DNA of 64,000 bases, from NCBI RefSeq assembly GCF_001667265.1, contig NZ_LZHW01000093.1, positions 54,000 through 117,999 of the forward strand, in the 5' to 3' direction. This document shows positions 8,758-17,303 of the stretch, one piece after another (position 1 is the first letter of the stretch; the number at the start of each line of letters is the position of its first letter). This stretch comes from Mycobacterium sp. ACS4331 (GTDB taxonomy: Bacteria > Actinomycetota > Actinomycetes > Mycobacteriales > Mycobacteriaceae). The notes under the pieces are model-generated. The model saw only the letters and a list, made by a program, of their open reading frames with translations. It was not told the origin of the DNA and searched no databases. Made by a program: the position numbers and the translations under genes.

Positions 8758-8794
8758 CCAGATAGTTCAGTTGCTTAAACATTGTGTGATCTGG
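8758..8794. promoter_or_regulatory. Divergent mmpL/marR control region with dyad
   Basis: The region between the MmpL GTG (8743) and the MarR GTG (8808) contains an outer inverted repeat CCAGAT (8758-8763) / ATCTGG (8789-8794) and, inside it, AGTTGCTTAAACA, an AT-rich imperfect dyad of the kind bound by MarR dimers. Both genes would be controlled from here. This is inference from position and symmetry. Confidence 0.4.
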
Positions 8795-8807
8795 CTACTC
8801 TGTGCCG

Positions 8808-9290
8808 GTGTCGCCACGGGACGATCTTGAGCGTCTGATCGCTGCGGATGTGCGGTCGCTGACGGCCGAGTCCGAACGGATCGGGCGTGTCTTCGCAGCG
8901 CGGAACGAGCTCGGCAGCAACGACTTCCGCGCCCTGGTGGACATCATGGTGGCCCACGACGCGGGGACCCCGCTGACCGCGGGGGAACTGCGGGATCGAC
9001 TCGGTCTGTCCGGTGCGGCCATCACCTATCTGGTGGAGCGGATGATCGCCTCCGGCCACCTCACCCGGGAGGTCGATCCGGACGACCGGCGCAAGGTGAT
9101 CCTGCGCTACGCCGACCACGGCGTGGAGGTGGCGCGCAGTTTCTTCACACCCCTGTCGGTCCACCACCACCGTGCGCTGGCGGACCTGCCCGACACCGAC
9201 CTGGAGGCCGCGCACCGGGTCTTCGAGGCGATCGTCGCGGCCATGCAGTCCTTCTCCGAGGACCTGCACGATCGGCCGGTCACCGATTGA
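8808..9290 (+). CDS. MarR-family transcriptional regulator
   Basis: 160 aa from the GTG at 8808 (GTG 8802 adds two residues). The winged helix-turn-helix runs over residues about 40-100: LTAGELRDRLGLSGAAITYL is the recognition region and DPDDRRKVIL is the wing carrying the family's conserved D-x-R-x-x motif. Helices at both ends form the dimer. It probably represses the divergent MmpL exporter and itself through the dyad in the shared intergenic region, releasing on ligand binding. Its last 11 bases overlap the convergent antiporter gene. Confidence 0.9.
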   Translation: MSPRDDLERLIAADVRSLTAESERIGRVFAARNELGSNDFRALVDIMVAHDAGTPLTAGELRDRLGLSGAAITYLVERMIASGHLTREVDPDDRRKVILRYADHGVEVARSFFTPLSVHHHRALADLPDTDLEAAHRVFEAIVAAMQSFSEDLHDRPVTD

Positions 9291-10866
9291 GCGTGGCCTC
9301 CTGCAGGTCCAGATCCCGCATCAGCGTGCGCAGCACCTCGTCATCGATGTGGTCGGCGTCGCGTTCGGCGACGAACGTCTCGCGTTCGGCGGCCAGCATG
9401 TCCAACCGGAGGCGGCGGAAGGCCGCCGACGGTGCCGGGCCCAGTTCCTCCTCCCCGCGGCCGAGGCGCTCCTCCCAGGCCTCGTTGCGTCGCCGCCGGT
9501 TCCACTCGCGCAGCACCTTCGCCGCCCTCTCGTAGGAGTCCATGGGCTTTCCCGCGGCGCGAGCCCTGGCGAGCCTGTCCTCGAGGCGCCGGTCGGCGGC
9601 TTCGGCAGCGCGGGTGCGCACGGCGACGATGGCCAGTGCGTCCGAATGCGCCTCCTCGTCGCCGCTGACGCCGAGACGCCGGATCAGCCACGGCAGCGTC
9701 AAGCCGTGCAGCAGCAGAGTGCCCACGACCACGACGAACGTCAGGAAGATCACGTATGGGCGTCCCGGGAAGGGGGCGCCCGACAACGTCGTCAACGGAA
9801 CGCCGAAGGCTGCGGCCAACGACACCACACCGCGCATCCCGGCCCAGGCGACCACCAGAGTTCCTGCGGCGGTGGGTTTCTCGCGACGTGGATGCGGCAC
9901 CAGGTAGGTGAAGCCGAACACCCAGGCGATCCGCACCCCCAACACCGTCAGGGTCACCGCGGCCGACGACAGGACCAGGGTCGCGGCCGGGATGCCCTCC
10001 ATCGCACGCACCACCTGAGGCAGTTGCAGGCCGATCAGCAGGAACGCGAACGACTCCAGCAGCAACTGCACCGCGCGCCAGACCGCGTCGTCCTGCAGGC
10101 GAGTGGCGTAGCCGGCCTCGGTGGAGCGGTGCCCCAGAATCAGGGCCGCGACCACCACGGCCAGCACGCCCGAACCGTTGACCTCCTCGGCGATCAGGTA
10201 GATGACGAACGGCGCCAGCAGACCGATGGCGCTCTCGGCCACCGAATCGTCGAGCCAACTGCGGATCTGCACGATCACCTTGCCGATCACGAAGCCCACC
10301 AGCACTCCGCCGGCCACGGCCCACGCGAAGACCCCGAGCGCGTGCTGCACGCTCTCGGCCATGCCGATCGCCAGTCCGAGCGTCACCTTGTACGCCGTGA
10401 GCGCGGTCGCATCGTTGAGCAGGCTCTCGCCGCCGAGCAGCGTCATGGTGCGCCGTGACAGTCCCAGTCGGCGGCCGATCGCCGTGGCCGACACCGCGTC
10501 CGGCGGGGCCACGATGGCGCCGAGGACCAGCGCGGCGGCCAGCGTGAGTTCCGGGACGGTGCGGTAGGCGACGAAGCCCACCGCGAACGTCGTCGCCAGC
10601 GGGAGCCCCACGGCGAGCGCGCTGATCGGGGCGAAGTTGCGCCGCAGGCTGACATACGAGCTCTCCAGGCCCGCCGACCAGAGCAGTGGCGGCAGAACCA
10701 CGAACAGCACCAGTTCCGGGTCCAGTTCGACGTCCGGCACCGCCGGTATCAACCCCACGGCAAGCCCCGCGACCACCAGGATCAGTGGCGAGGACACGTT
10801 GTAGCGTCGCGAGATCGCCGACAGCAGCACCGCTCCCAACAGGACCGCCAACAGTTCGGCAGACAT
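9280..10866 (-). CDS. CPA1-family Na+/H+ antiporter
   Basis: 528 aa from the ATG at 10866, which has GGAGG 9 bases upstream. About 12 membrane helices, with the ion-binding motif GGESLLNDATALTAY in the middle (the N-D pair typical of electroneutral CPA1/NhaP exchangers), then a cytoplasmic tail of about 130 residues rich in Arg/Glu coiled-coil (EAADRRLEDRLARARAAGKP). It exchanges Na+ (or K+) for H+ and contributes to pH and salt homeostasis. It is divergent from a UBP-type zinc-finger gene 98 bases away. Confidence 0.92.
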   Translation of the reverse strand: MSAELLAVLLGAVLLSAISRRYNVSSPLILVVAGLAVGLIPAVPDVELDPELVLFVVLPPLLWSAGLESSYVSLRRNFAPISALAVGLPLATTFAVGFVAYRTVPELTLAAALVLGAIVAPPDAVSATAIGRRLGLSRRTMTLLGGESLLNDATALTAYKVTLGLAIGMAESVQHALGVFAWAVAGGVLVGFVIGKVIVQIRSWLDDSVAESAIGLLAPFVIYLIAEEVNGSGVLAVVVAALILGHRSTEAGYATRLQDDAVWRAVQLLLESFAFLLIGLQLPQVVRAMEGIPAATLVLSSAAVTLTVLGVRIAWVFGFTYLVPHPRREKPTAAGTLVVAWAGMRGVVSLAAAFGVPLTTLSGAPFPGRPYVIFLTFVVVVGTLLLHGLTLPWLIRRLGVSGDEEAHSDALAIVAVRTRAAEAADRRLEDRLARARAAGKPMDSYERAAKVLREWNRRRRNEAWEERLGRGEEELGPAPSAAFRRLRLDMLAAERETFVAERDADHIDDEVLRTLMRDLDLQEATLNR

Positions 10867-10964
10867 CGAGACAAACCTCCGCTCCGGGCGCGCGCCCCTA
10901 TTGTGGAAACCATGCGCAGCACCCCCCTCCGCAGCATTCACCATCTCGCGGACCGGGGCGCCCC

Positions 10965-11276
10965 ATGAGGTTGACCCGCCGGTCCTCGGCCCCCGTGGAC
11001 GACGGCGCCACCGGCTGTTCCCACCTGCGGGCCGCGCGAGGCATCACCGAGCCCGTGCCCGGTCCGCACGTGTGCCAGGAGTGTGCGGCCGACGGTGTCA
11101 CAACCTGGGCCCACCTGCGGATGTGCCTGGAGTGCGGGCACATCGGCTGCTGTGATTCCAGCCCCGGTCAGCACGCCACGGCCCACTTCCGGGACACCGG
11201 CCACGCCGTCATGCGCTCGATCGAACCCGGTGAGGACTGGCGCTGGTGCTATGTCGACTCGGAGTTGCAGCAGTGA
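10965..11276 (+). CDS. UBP-type zinc-finger protein
   Basis: 103 aa. Cysteines and histidines are arranged as in the ubiquitin-binding UBP/BUZ zinc finger: CSHL, CQEC, CLECGHIGCCDSSPGQHATAHF and GHAVM. Eukaryotic versions bind the free C-terminus of ubiquitin; bacterial ones have no known partner, although actinobacteria that have Pup lack ubiquitin. The start ATG follows GCGCCCC without an obvious ribosome-binding site. The gene overlaps the PurT-like gene by four bases (GTGA) and is divergent from the antiporter. I recall that similar fingers are sometimes fused to Na+/H+ exchangers, which suggests a partner relationship. Confidence 0.8.
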   Translation: MRLTRRSSAPVDDGATGCSHLRAARGITEPVPGPHVCQECAADGVTTWAHLRMCLECGHIGCCDSSPGQHATAHFRDTGHAVMRSIEPGEDWRWCYVDSELQQ

Positions 11277-12457
11277 CCGGCACACCGGGGGCCCGGGCGC
11301 CCCGCGTGCTGCTCCTCGGTGCCGACGAACTGGGCCGTGAGGTGGTGGCCGGCTTCACCCGGCTCGGTGCCCACGTCATCGCGGTCGACGGGCATGCCGA
11401 CGCGCCGGCCCTGCAGGTCGCCGACGAGTCCGCGGTGGTCGCGCTCACCGAGCCGGGCGCACTGACCGCGGCCATCGAGCGGTTCCGACCCGACTGCGTG
11501 GTGTCGGCCACCGACGCGGTCGCCGCGGACGCGCTCGCGACCGCTGAGACCGGACCGGCGACGGTGGTGCCCAGTGCGCGCCGCGCGCGGCTGAGCCTGG
11601 ACCGGGAGGGGATGCGCCGACTCGCCGCCGACGACCTGGGGCTGCCGACCGCGCCGTTCTGGTTCGCGGGGTCGGTCGAGGAACTGCAGAGCGTCGCGCT
11701 GCATGCGGGCTATCCGATGGTCGTCAAACCGCTGATCGCGGTGCCCGGCGCGGGGCAGTCGGTGCTGCTGCGCGACGACGACGTCGCACCGGCCTGGGAG
11801 GCCGCGGTGTCGGCGGGCGGGCGGTTCGCGCACCGGCGCGTGCTGGCCGAATCGGTCGTCGAGATCGACCACGAGGTGACCCTGCTGGCGGTGCGCAGCG
11901 CTGATGCCGGCGCACCCCAGTTCTGCGAACCCATCGGGCACCGGCACGTCGACGGTGTCCTGGAGTGCTGGCAGCCCCAGCAGTTGACACCGGTGGCCTT
12001 GGATTCGGCCCGGTCGATCGCCGCACGTATCGTCAACGCGTTCGGTGGAAGGGGTGTGTTCGGAGTGGAACTGCTGGTCCGCGGCGACGAGGTGTACTTC
12101 TCGGATGTCACCGCGCTGCCGCACGACAGCGCGCTGGTCACGGCGCGCACGCAACGGCTGTCGGTGTTCGACCTGCAGGCGCGGGCCGCCCTGGGGCTGC
12201 CCGTCGACACCATCATGATCTCGCCGGGTGCGGCCGAGGTGACCTACCAACCGCCCGCGGGCGCTGAGCTGGCCCCGCGCCTCGACGCGGCGCTGCGAAC
12301 CCCGGAGAGCGACGTGCTGGTGTTCCCATCATCGACCGCGACGGCGGGCGGGACGCGGACCCGGTTCGGGGTCGCACTCGCCACGGCTCCGGACGTCCAG
12401 AAGGCTCGGGAACGGGCCCGGCAGGTCTCGGCGGCACTTCGCGGGGAGGAGTCGTGA
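11273..12457 (+). CDS. purT: PurT-like ATP-grasp protein (formate-dependent GAR transformylase family, divergent)
   Basis: 394 aa, the length of PurT, with the same three-domain ATP-grasp layout. PurT makes formyl-GAR from GAR, formate and ATP. Overall similarity is clear (GHRHVDGVLECWQPQQLTP; GVFGVELLVRGDEVYF). However, conserved PurT sites are altered: the substrate motif PEIEAIA reads SATDAVA (78-84), the phosphate loop SSSGKGQ reads AVPGAGQ (156-162), the metal ligand in SEVSPRPHD is SDVTALPHD (277-285), and the C-terminal RRLGV is TRFGV. It may be a weak or re-purposed enzyme. It sits in an operon between the zinc-finger gene and a small membrane protein, with 4-base overlaps at both ends. 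Rv0389 occupies the equivalent M. tuberculosis position. Confidence 0.75.
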   Translation: MTGTPGARAPRVLLLGADELGREVVAGFTRLGAHVIAVDGHADAPALQVADESAVVALTEPGALTAAIERFRPDCVVSATDAVAADALATAETGPATVVPSARRARLSLDREGMRRLAADDLGLPTAPFWFAGSVEELQSVALHAGYPMVVKPLIAVPGAGQSVLLRDDDVAPAWEAAVSAGGRFAHRRVLAESVVEIDHEVTLLAVRSADAGAPQFCEPIGHRHVDGVLECWQPQQLTPVALDSARSIAARIVNAFGGRGVFGVELLVRGDEVYFSDVTALPHDSALVTARTQRLSVFDLQARAALGLPVDTIMISPGAAEVTYQPPAGAELAPRLDAALRTPESDVLVFPSSTATAGGTRTRFGVALATAPDVQKARERARQVSAALRGEES

Positions 12458-12897
12458 TCGGCCGCAAGCCCGACTCCAGCGGAACCAGCGCCGCGCCGTT
12501 CCTGGCCGCGCTCGCGATCATTGTGCTCGCCGTGATCGGAATCGGCGTCGTCACGCTGTTCCGCGGCGGCGAGGACAGCAGTCGGGAGTCCGTCGTGCGG
12601 GCCGCGATCGCGCACAACGACGCGCTGCAGCGACTCGACTACGCCGCCTTTCGCGCCACCACGTGCCCCGAGCAGCAGGGCACAGAGGCCACCGTGCTCG
12701 ACGAGCAGCGCGCCTCGGTGGCCGCCCGAGGTGCACGCTACGTCGATGACGTGCTCGGGATCTCGGTCGACGGGGACACCGCGACGGCCACCGTCGTCTA
12801 TCACTTCAAGAACTCCGAAGACGACAAGATCGAGACCAAGTCGGAGTTCGTCAACACCGACGGCACCTGGCGGCTGTGCACGCCGGGGCCTCGCTGA
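12454..12897 (+). CDS. Small membrane-anchored protein with NTF2-like outer domain
   Basis: 147 aa, starting at a GTG that overlaps the PurT-like stop codon (GTGA). Residues 15-38 form one membrane anchor (AALAIIVLAVIGIGVVTLF). The external domain has two cysteines (FRATTCPEQ and WRLCTPG) and the alpha+beta pattern of DUF4878/NTF2-like domains, including a conserved end, W-x-L-C. It resembles the outer domain of the Rv0361 homologue at 122-913. Such domains in mycobacteria are thought to act in the envelope, but no ligand is known. Confidence 0.75.
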   Translation: MIGRKPDSSGTSAAPFLAALAIIVLAVIGIGVVTLFRGGEDSSRESVVRAAIAHNDALQRLDYAAFRATTCPEQQGTEATVLDEQRASVAARGARYVDDVLGISVDGDTATATVVYHFKNSEDDKIETKSEFVNTDGTWRLCTPGPR

Positions 12898-12983
12898 CCC
12901 TCCCCGCGGGGAGCGCGTGACGCGGGTCGCATGAGGGCGGTCTCGCTGTCAGCCGCCGGAGTCGGTGTGGAAAACTCCTCCGG

Positions 12984-13397
12984 GTGAGTTATGCAGGCGA
13001 TATCACCCCTGAAGAGGCGTGGCAGATACTCAGCGACAACCCCGATGCGGTGCTCGTCGACTGTCGTACCGATGCCGAGTGGAAGTTCGTCGGGGTGCCT
13101 GACGTGTCCAGCCTCGGCCGCGATGCCCTGTTCATCGAGTGGAGCCGCACCGACGGAACTCGCAACGACGGATTCGTCGACGACCTCGTGGCCGCCGGGG
13201 TCCAGCCCGGTGAGCGTCCGGTGATCTTCCTGTGCCGGTCGGGCAACCGCTCGATCGGCGCCGCCGAGGCCGCGACCGCGGCCGGAATCGCGCCGTCCTA
13301 CAACGTCCTCGACGGCTTCGAGGGCAACCTCGACGACCAGGGTCATCGCGGCGGCACCGGATGGCGCGCCGTGGGCCTGCCCTGGGTGCAGTCATGA
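12984..13397 (+). CDS. Rhodanese-domain sulfurtransferase (Rv0390 homologue)
   Basis: 137 aa, single rhodanese domain. The active-site loop FLCRSGNRSIGAA carries the catalytic cysteine in a six-residue C-R-S-G-N-R loop, the sulfurtransferase type. VLVDCRTDAEW is the conserved N-terminal rhodanese motif. Rhodaneses carry sulfur as a cysteine persulfide. The gene overlaps metZ by four bases (ATGA), the same pairing as Rv0390-Rv0391, which suggests sulfur delivery or detoxification linked to sulfhydrylation. The GTG start is supported by the roughly 140 aa length of Rv0390. Confidence 0.92.
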   Translation: MSYAGDITPEEAWQILSDNPDAVLVDCRTDAEWKFVGVPDVSSLGRDALFIEWSRTDGTRNDGFVDDLVAAGVQPGERPVIFLCRSGNRSIGAAEAATAAGIAPSYNVLDGFEGNLDDQGHRGGTGWRAVGLPWVQS

Positions 13398-14614
13398 GCG
13401 AGGTGCCCTCCGTCCGCATCCCCGCTCCGCTGCCCGACGGTGTCAGCCAGGCCACGATCGGGGTGCGTGGCGGCCTGCTGCGCTCGAACTTCGAGGAGAC
13501 CGCCGAGGCGCTCTACCTGAACTCCGGGTACGTCTACGCCAGCGCGGCCGACGCCGAGAGGGCGTTCACCGGCGAGATCGACCGGTACGTGTACTCGCGC
13601 TACGGCAACCCGACCATCACGATGTTCGAGGAGCGGCTCCGCCTGATCGAGGACGCGCCGGCGGCGTTCGCGACCGCCACCGGCATGGCCGCGGTGTTCA
13701 CCGCACTCGGCGCGCTGCTGTCCGCCGGGGACCGTCTGGTCGCGGCCCGCAGCCTGTTCGGGTCCTGCTTCGTGGTCTGCAACGAGATCCTGCCGCGGTG
13801 GGGAGTCGAGACCGTGTTCGTCGATGGCGATGACCTCGAGCAGTGGGAGGCCGCGCTCAGCACGCCGACGCAGGCCGTGTTCTTCGAGACCCCGTCCAAT
13901 CCGATGCAGTCGCTGGTCGACATCGCCGCCGTCAGCGAACTTGCGCACGCCGCAGGTGCGAAGGTGGTGCTGGACAACGTCTTTGCCACCCCGCTGCTGC
14001 AGCAGGGGATGCCGTTGGGTGCCGACGTCGTCGTGTACTCGGGCACCAAGCACATCGACGGCCAGGGGCGCGTCCTGGGCGGGGCGATCCTGGGTGACAA
14101 GGAGTACATCGACGGGCCGGTGCAGACACTGATGCGGCACACCGGTCCCGCGATCAGTGCGTTCAATGCCTGGACGCTGCTCAAAGGGCTTGAGACGCTT
14201 GCCCTCCGGGTCAACCACAGCACCGCCTCGGCGCTGCGCATCGCGCAGTTCCTGGAGGGTCACCCCGGCGTGCGCTGGGTCCGGTACCCGTTCCTCGAGT
14301 CGCATCCGCAGCACGAACTGGCCAAGAGGCAGATGTCCGGCGGCGGCACCGTCGTCACGTTCGAACTCGACGCCCCCGCCGACGGCGGCAAACAGCGTGC
14401 CTTCGAGGTGCTCGACAAGCTGCGGTTGATCGACATCTCCAACAACCTCGGTGACGCCAAATCCCTCATCACCCACCCGGCCACCACGACGCATCGCGCG
14501 ATGGGCCCGGAGGGCCGCGCCGCGATCGGTCTGGGCGACGGCGTGGTGCGCATTTCCATCGGCCTGGAGGGCACCGAGGATCTGCTGGCCGACCTCGATC
14601 AGGCGCTGTCCTGA
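13394..14614 (+). CDS. metZ: O-succinylhomoserine sulfhydrylase
   Basis: 406 aa, identical in length to M. tuberculosis MetZ. It is a PLP-dependent Cys/Met-metabolism enzyme that makes homocysteine from O-succinylhomoserine and sulfide in direct sulfhydrylation. The PLP lysine is K219 in YSGTKHIDGQG. ETPSNP (165-170) and DNVFATP are the family's substrate and cofactor loops, and SRYGNPT is the tetramer-contact PLP motif. The start overlaps the rhodanese stop codon. The enzyme belongs to the cystathionine gamma-synthase fold, but the G-Q-G-R-V segment and the rhodanese partner favour MetZ. Confidence 0.95.
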   Translation: MSEVPSVRIPAPLPDGVSQATIGVRGGLLRSNFEETAEALYLNSGYVYASAADAERAFTGEIDRYVYSRYGNPTITMFEERLRLIEDAPAAFATATGMAAVFTALGALLSAGDRLVAARSLFGSCFVVCNEILPRWGVETVFVDGDDLEQWEAALSTPTQAVFFETPSNPMQSLVDIAAVSELAHAAGAKVVLDNVFATPLLQQGMPLGADVVVYSGTKHIDGQGRVLGGAILGDKEYIDGPVQTLMRHTGPAISAFNAWTLLKGLETLALRVNHSTASALRIAQFLEGHPGVRWVRYPFLESHPQHELAKRQMSGGGTVVTFELDAPADGGKQRAFEVLDKLRLIDISNNLGDAKSLITHPATTTHRAMGPEGRAAIGLGDGVVRISIGLEGTEDLLADLDQALS

Positions 14615-14668
14615 CCACGAATGGTCGTTAGCCCCAACTGAAAGGCCAGACGGGGTTATAGTCGGCCC

Positions 14669-17296
14669 GTGATCAGCGGGGAGGCGCTGACCGGGCGGGA
14701 CAGTGAACTGGCGACGCTTCGTCGGGCGCTGAGTGGGGTCGGCAACTACGCGGGCGTGGTGATCGCCGGGGCCGCAGGCGTCGGCAAGACCAGGCTTGCG
14801 CGTGAACTGCTGACTCAGGCCGCCGCGGCCGGCACACGGACGAATTGGGTGGTCGGCACGGCATCGGCGCGGCCGATTCCGCTCGGTGCCTTCATGGCAG
14901 CGCTCGGAGACACCATCAACGAGCCGAGTCCCAGCGTGCGCCGCGTGATCAATTCTCTTGTCTCCCAGCAACGTCAGGGTCGCATCACGATCGGCGTCGA
15001 CGATGCGCACCTGCTCGACGGATTCTCCGCTCACGTGGTGCACCAGTTGGCCCAGACGCGCGAGGCCCGGCTGGTGGTCACGGTCCGCACGGGGGCCGGG
15101 GAGCCCGACGCTGTGCGCGCGCTGTGGAAGGACGGCCTGCTCGCGCGTCTGGATCTGGAGCCGCTGTCGGCGGAGTCGACACGGGCCATGGTCGAGGCCG
15201 TGCTCGAGGGTCCGGTGGATGCCCGCAGTGCCCAACGGTTTTGGCGGCTCACCGGCGGCAATGCGCTGTTTCTGCAGCAGCTGTTGAAGGACCAGGTGGC
15301 CGCGGGCCGGGTCCGCCGGGTGGCGGGGGTCTGGATCTGGGACGGTGACGTCGCGGTCTCGCAGAACATGACGGATCTGGTGGGCACTCAACTGGACCGG
15401 CTGTCACCGGAGTTGGCCACGGTGGTCGACGCGCTGTCGCAGTGCGAGCCGTTGCGCGTCGACGTCCTGGCGGACCTCGTCGGCCGTGCGCCCCTGGAGG
15501 CCGCCGAGCAGATGCGTCTGATCACCGTCGATCGCAGCAACGATCAGTTGTCAGTGCGGTTGGCCCACCCACTGTTCGGAGAACTGCGCCGGGCCGCGGT
15601 GGGGGAGATGCACCTGTCCAAGGTGCGCGGCACACTGGCCCAGCGGCTTGCGGGTCACACCGATGGGGATCCGCAGGTCACCGTCCGGCGCGCGCTGCTG
15701 ACGCTGGAGTCCGACCTGCCGCCGGATCCGCCGCTGTACACCGATGCGGCCCGGCACACCATGAGGCTGTTGGACCTCGAACTCGCCGAGAGATTCGCCA
15801 AGGCCGCCGCGGATGCGGGGTCCGAGGACGCCGCCGAGGTCATGGCGGTCAACCGCTTTCTGGCCGGCGACGGCGACAGTGCCGAGGAGTTCCTGCGAGA
15901 GCTGTCGGAACGCGACGACGGCGACCGTCACCGCTGGACCACGCTGCGCGCCGCGAACCTGATCTGGATGCTCGGGCGTCCGCGCGAGGCGGAGCGACTG
16001 TTGGCCGCACTCGCCGGGCCCGACGAGACCGAGGACCAGCGAGCCGCCCGGTACTCGGTCGAGGCGTGCGTGGATGCGGTGTTCGCCCGGTGCGCGGAGG
16101 CCGAGCGCAAGGCACGCGAGGCACTGGACTCGGGTGCGCTGTCCGACCAGAACGCCATGCTCGCGGCGGTGGCGCTGGTCATGGCGGCGGGTGCGCTCGG
16201 GCACGCCGAGGACATCGGGGTGGTGACGCGGGCCGCGCAGGAGCGGGCGGCCAAGTCGTACGAGAGCTCGCACATGCGGTTCTGGTTCGCCGGGGTGTAT
16301 GCGAGGGCGTGCCGGTTGACGGGTCGGATCGAGGAGTGCCGGCGCGCGGCGGACACGCTGTCCGCGCTGGCGCAGGACATGCCGAGCCTGGCCTACGCGA
16401 ATCTGGTGTTCATGGCCGGGGTCGCCGACCTGATGAGCGGTGACGTGGGGTCAGCGGTCAAGAAACTGCACGAGGCGCTGGCCGGGGTTGAGAAGCACGG
16501 GGTCACGACCGGTCTGCGGCCCGCCTGCGTCTTCGCCCTGGCCGAGGCGCACGCGAAACTGGGTGAGGCCGAGGCGGCCGCGGAGATGGTGGCCGAGGCA
16601 CGCCAGAGCGTGCGACCCGACGCCCTGTTCATGCAGACGGGGTTGGCGCTTGCGACGGGATGGGCGCTGGCGGCGGCCGGATCGCTGCAGGAGGCCATCG
16701 ACACCGTGCTGGTCGAGGCCGCGGTCGCGAGGGACCGGGGCCAGCTCACCCACGAGCTGGCGTGCCTGCAGGCCGCGGTGCAGTGGGGCGTGCGGGACGG
16801 CCTCGACGTGGTTGCACAGCGGGCTGCCGAGTTGTCGGCGCAGCTGCGGCTGCCCCTGGCGGATGCGGTCGCGCTGCACGCCAAGGCCCTGCTGGCGCGC
16901 GACGGCGAGGGGCTGCTGGCGGCGTCGACGGCCTACCAGAAGGTGGGTGACCGCGCGACGGCCGCCGACACCGCGGCCCAGGCCGCGGTGGCGTTCACGG
17001 GCGCGCAGTCGCGCAGCCGGGGCCTGTTCGCCGCCTCGGTCGCGGCGCAGATGGCCAGTGAGTGCGGCGGTCTGTGCACTCCCGCGACCCGCAGCCCGGC
17101 CACGCCGACGCCGTTGACGGGCCGTCAGCGAGAGGTGGCGGAGTTGGTGGCCGCCGGGTTGGCCAACAAGGAGATCGCCGACAAGCTGGTGACGTCGGTG
17201 CGCACCGTCGAGGGCCACATTCTTCGCGCCTGCCAGCGCGTGGGTGCCACATCGCGGGCCGAACTCGCCCGGATCATGCGGGCGGGGCCCGGTTAG
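14669..17296 (+). CDS. Large ATP-binding LuxR-type regulator (LAL family)
   Basis: 875 aa. Residues 34-41 are a Walker A loop (GAAGVGKT), followed by a Walker B strand with VDDAH, so the N-terminal third is a STAND/AAA-type ATPase. The middle is an alanine-rich helical repeat region resembling TPRs. The last 65 residues are a LuxR/GerE helix-turn-helix (LTGRQREVAELVAAGLANKEIA ... SVRTVEGHI, quoted in two parts). It has no adenylate cyclase domain, unlike Rv0386. LAL proteins usually activate catabolic or secondary-metabolite genes on sensing a ligand. The GTG start at 14669 lies 54 bases after metZ. Target unknown. Confidence 0.88.
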   Translation: MISGEALTGRDSELATLRRALSGVGNYAGVVIAGAAGVGKTRLARELLTQAAAAGTRTNWVVGTASARPIPLGAFMAALGDTINEPSPSVRRVINSLVSQQRQGRITIGVDDAHLLDGFSAHVVHQLAQTREARLVVTVRTGAGEPDAVRALWKDGLLARLDLEPLSAESTRAMVEAVLEGPVDARSAQRFWRLTGGNALFLQQLLKDQVAAGRVRRVAGVWIWDGDVAVSQNMTDLVGTQLDRLSPELATVVDALSQCEPLRVDVLADLVGRAPLEAAEQMRLITVDRSNDQLSVRLAHPLFGELRRAAVGEMHLSKVRGTLAQRLAGHTDGDPQVTVRRALLTLESDLPPDPPLYTDAARHTMRLLDLELAERFAKAAADAGSEDAAEVMAVNRFLAGDGDSAEEFLRELSERDDGDRHRWTTLRAANLIWMLGRPREAERLLAALAGPDETEDQRAARYSVEACVDAVFARCAEAERKAREALDSGALSDQNAMLAAVALVMAAGALGHAEDIGVVTRAAQERAAKSYESSHMRFWFAGVYARACRLTGRIEECRRAADTLSALAQDMPSLAYANLVFMAGVADLMSGDVGSAVKKLHEALAGVEKHGVTTGLRPACVFALAEAHAKLGEAEAAAEMVAEARQSVRPDALFMQTGLALATGWALAAAGSLQEAIDTVLVEAAVARDRGQLTHELACLQAAVQWGVRDGLDVVAQRAAELSAQLRLPLADAVALHAKALLARDGEGLLAASTAYQKVGDRATAADTAAQAAVAFTGAQSRSRGLFAASVAAQMASECGGLCTPATRSPATPTPLTGRQREVAELVAAGLANKEIADKLVTSVRTVEGHILRACQRVGATSRAELARIMRAGPG

Positions 17297-17303
17297 GGCC
17301 GGG

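Noticed and set aside
12900..12913. Perfect palindrome CTCCCCGCGGGGAG after the small membrane protein gene as a terminator
   Set aside because: No loop of useful size and no T-run follows; palindromes made only of G/C runs are common in DNA of this composition.
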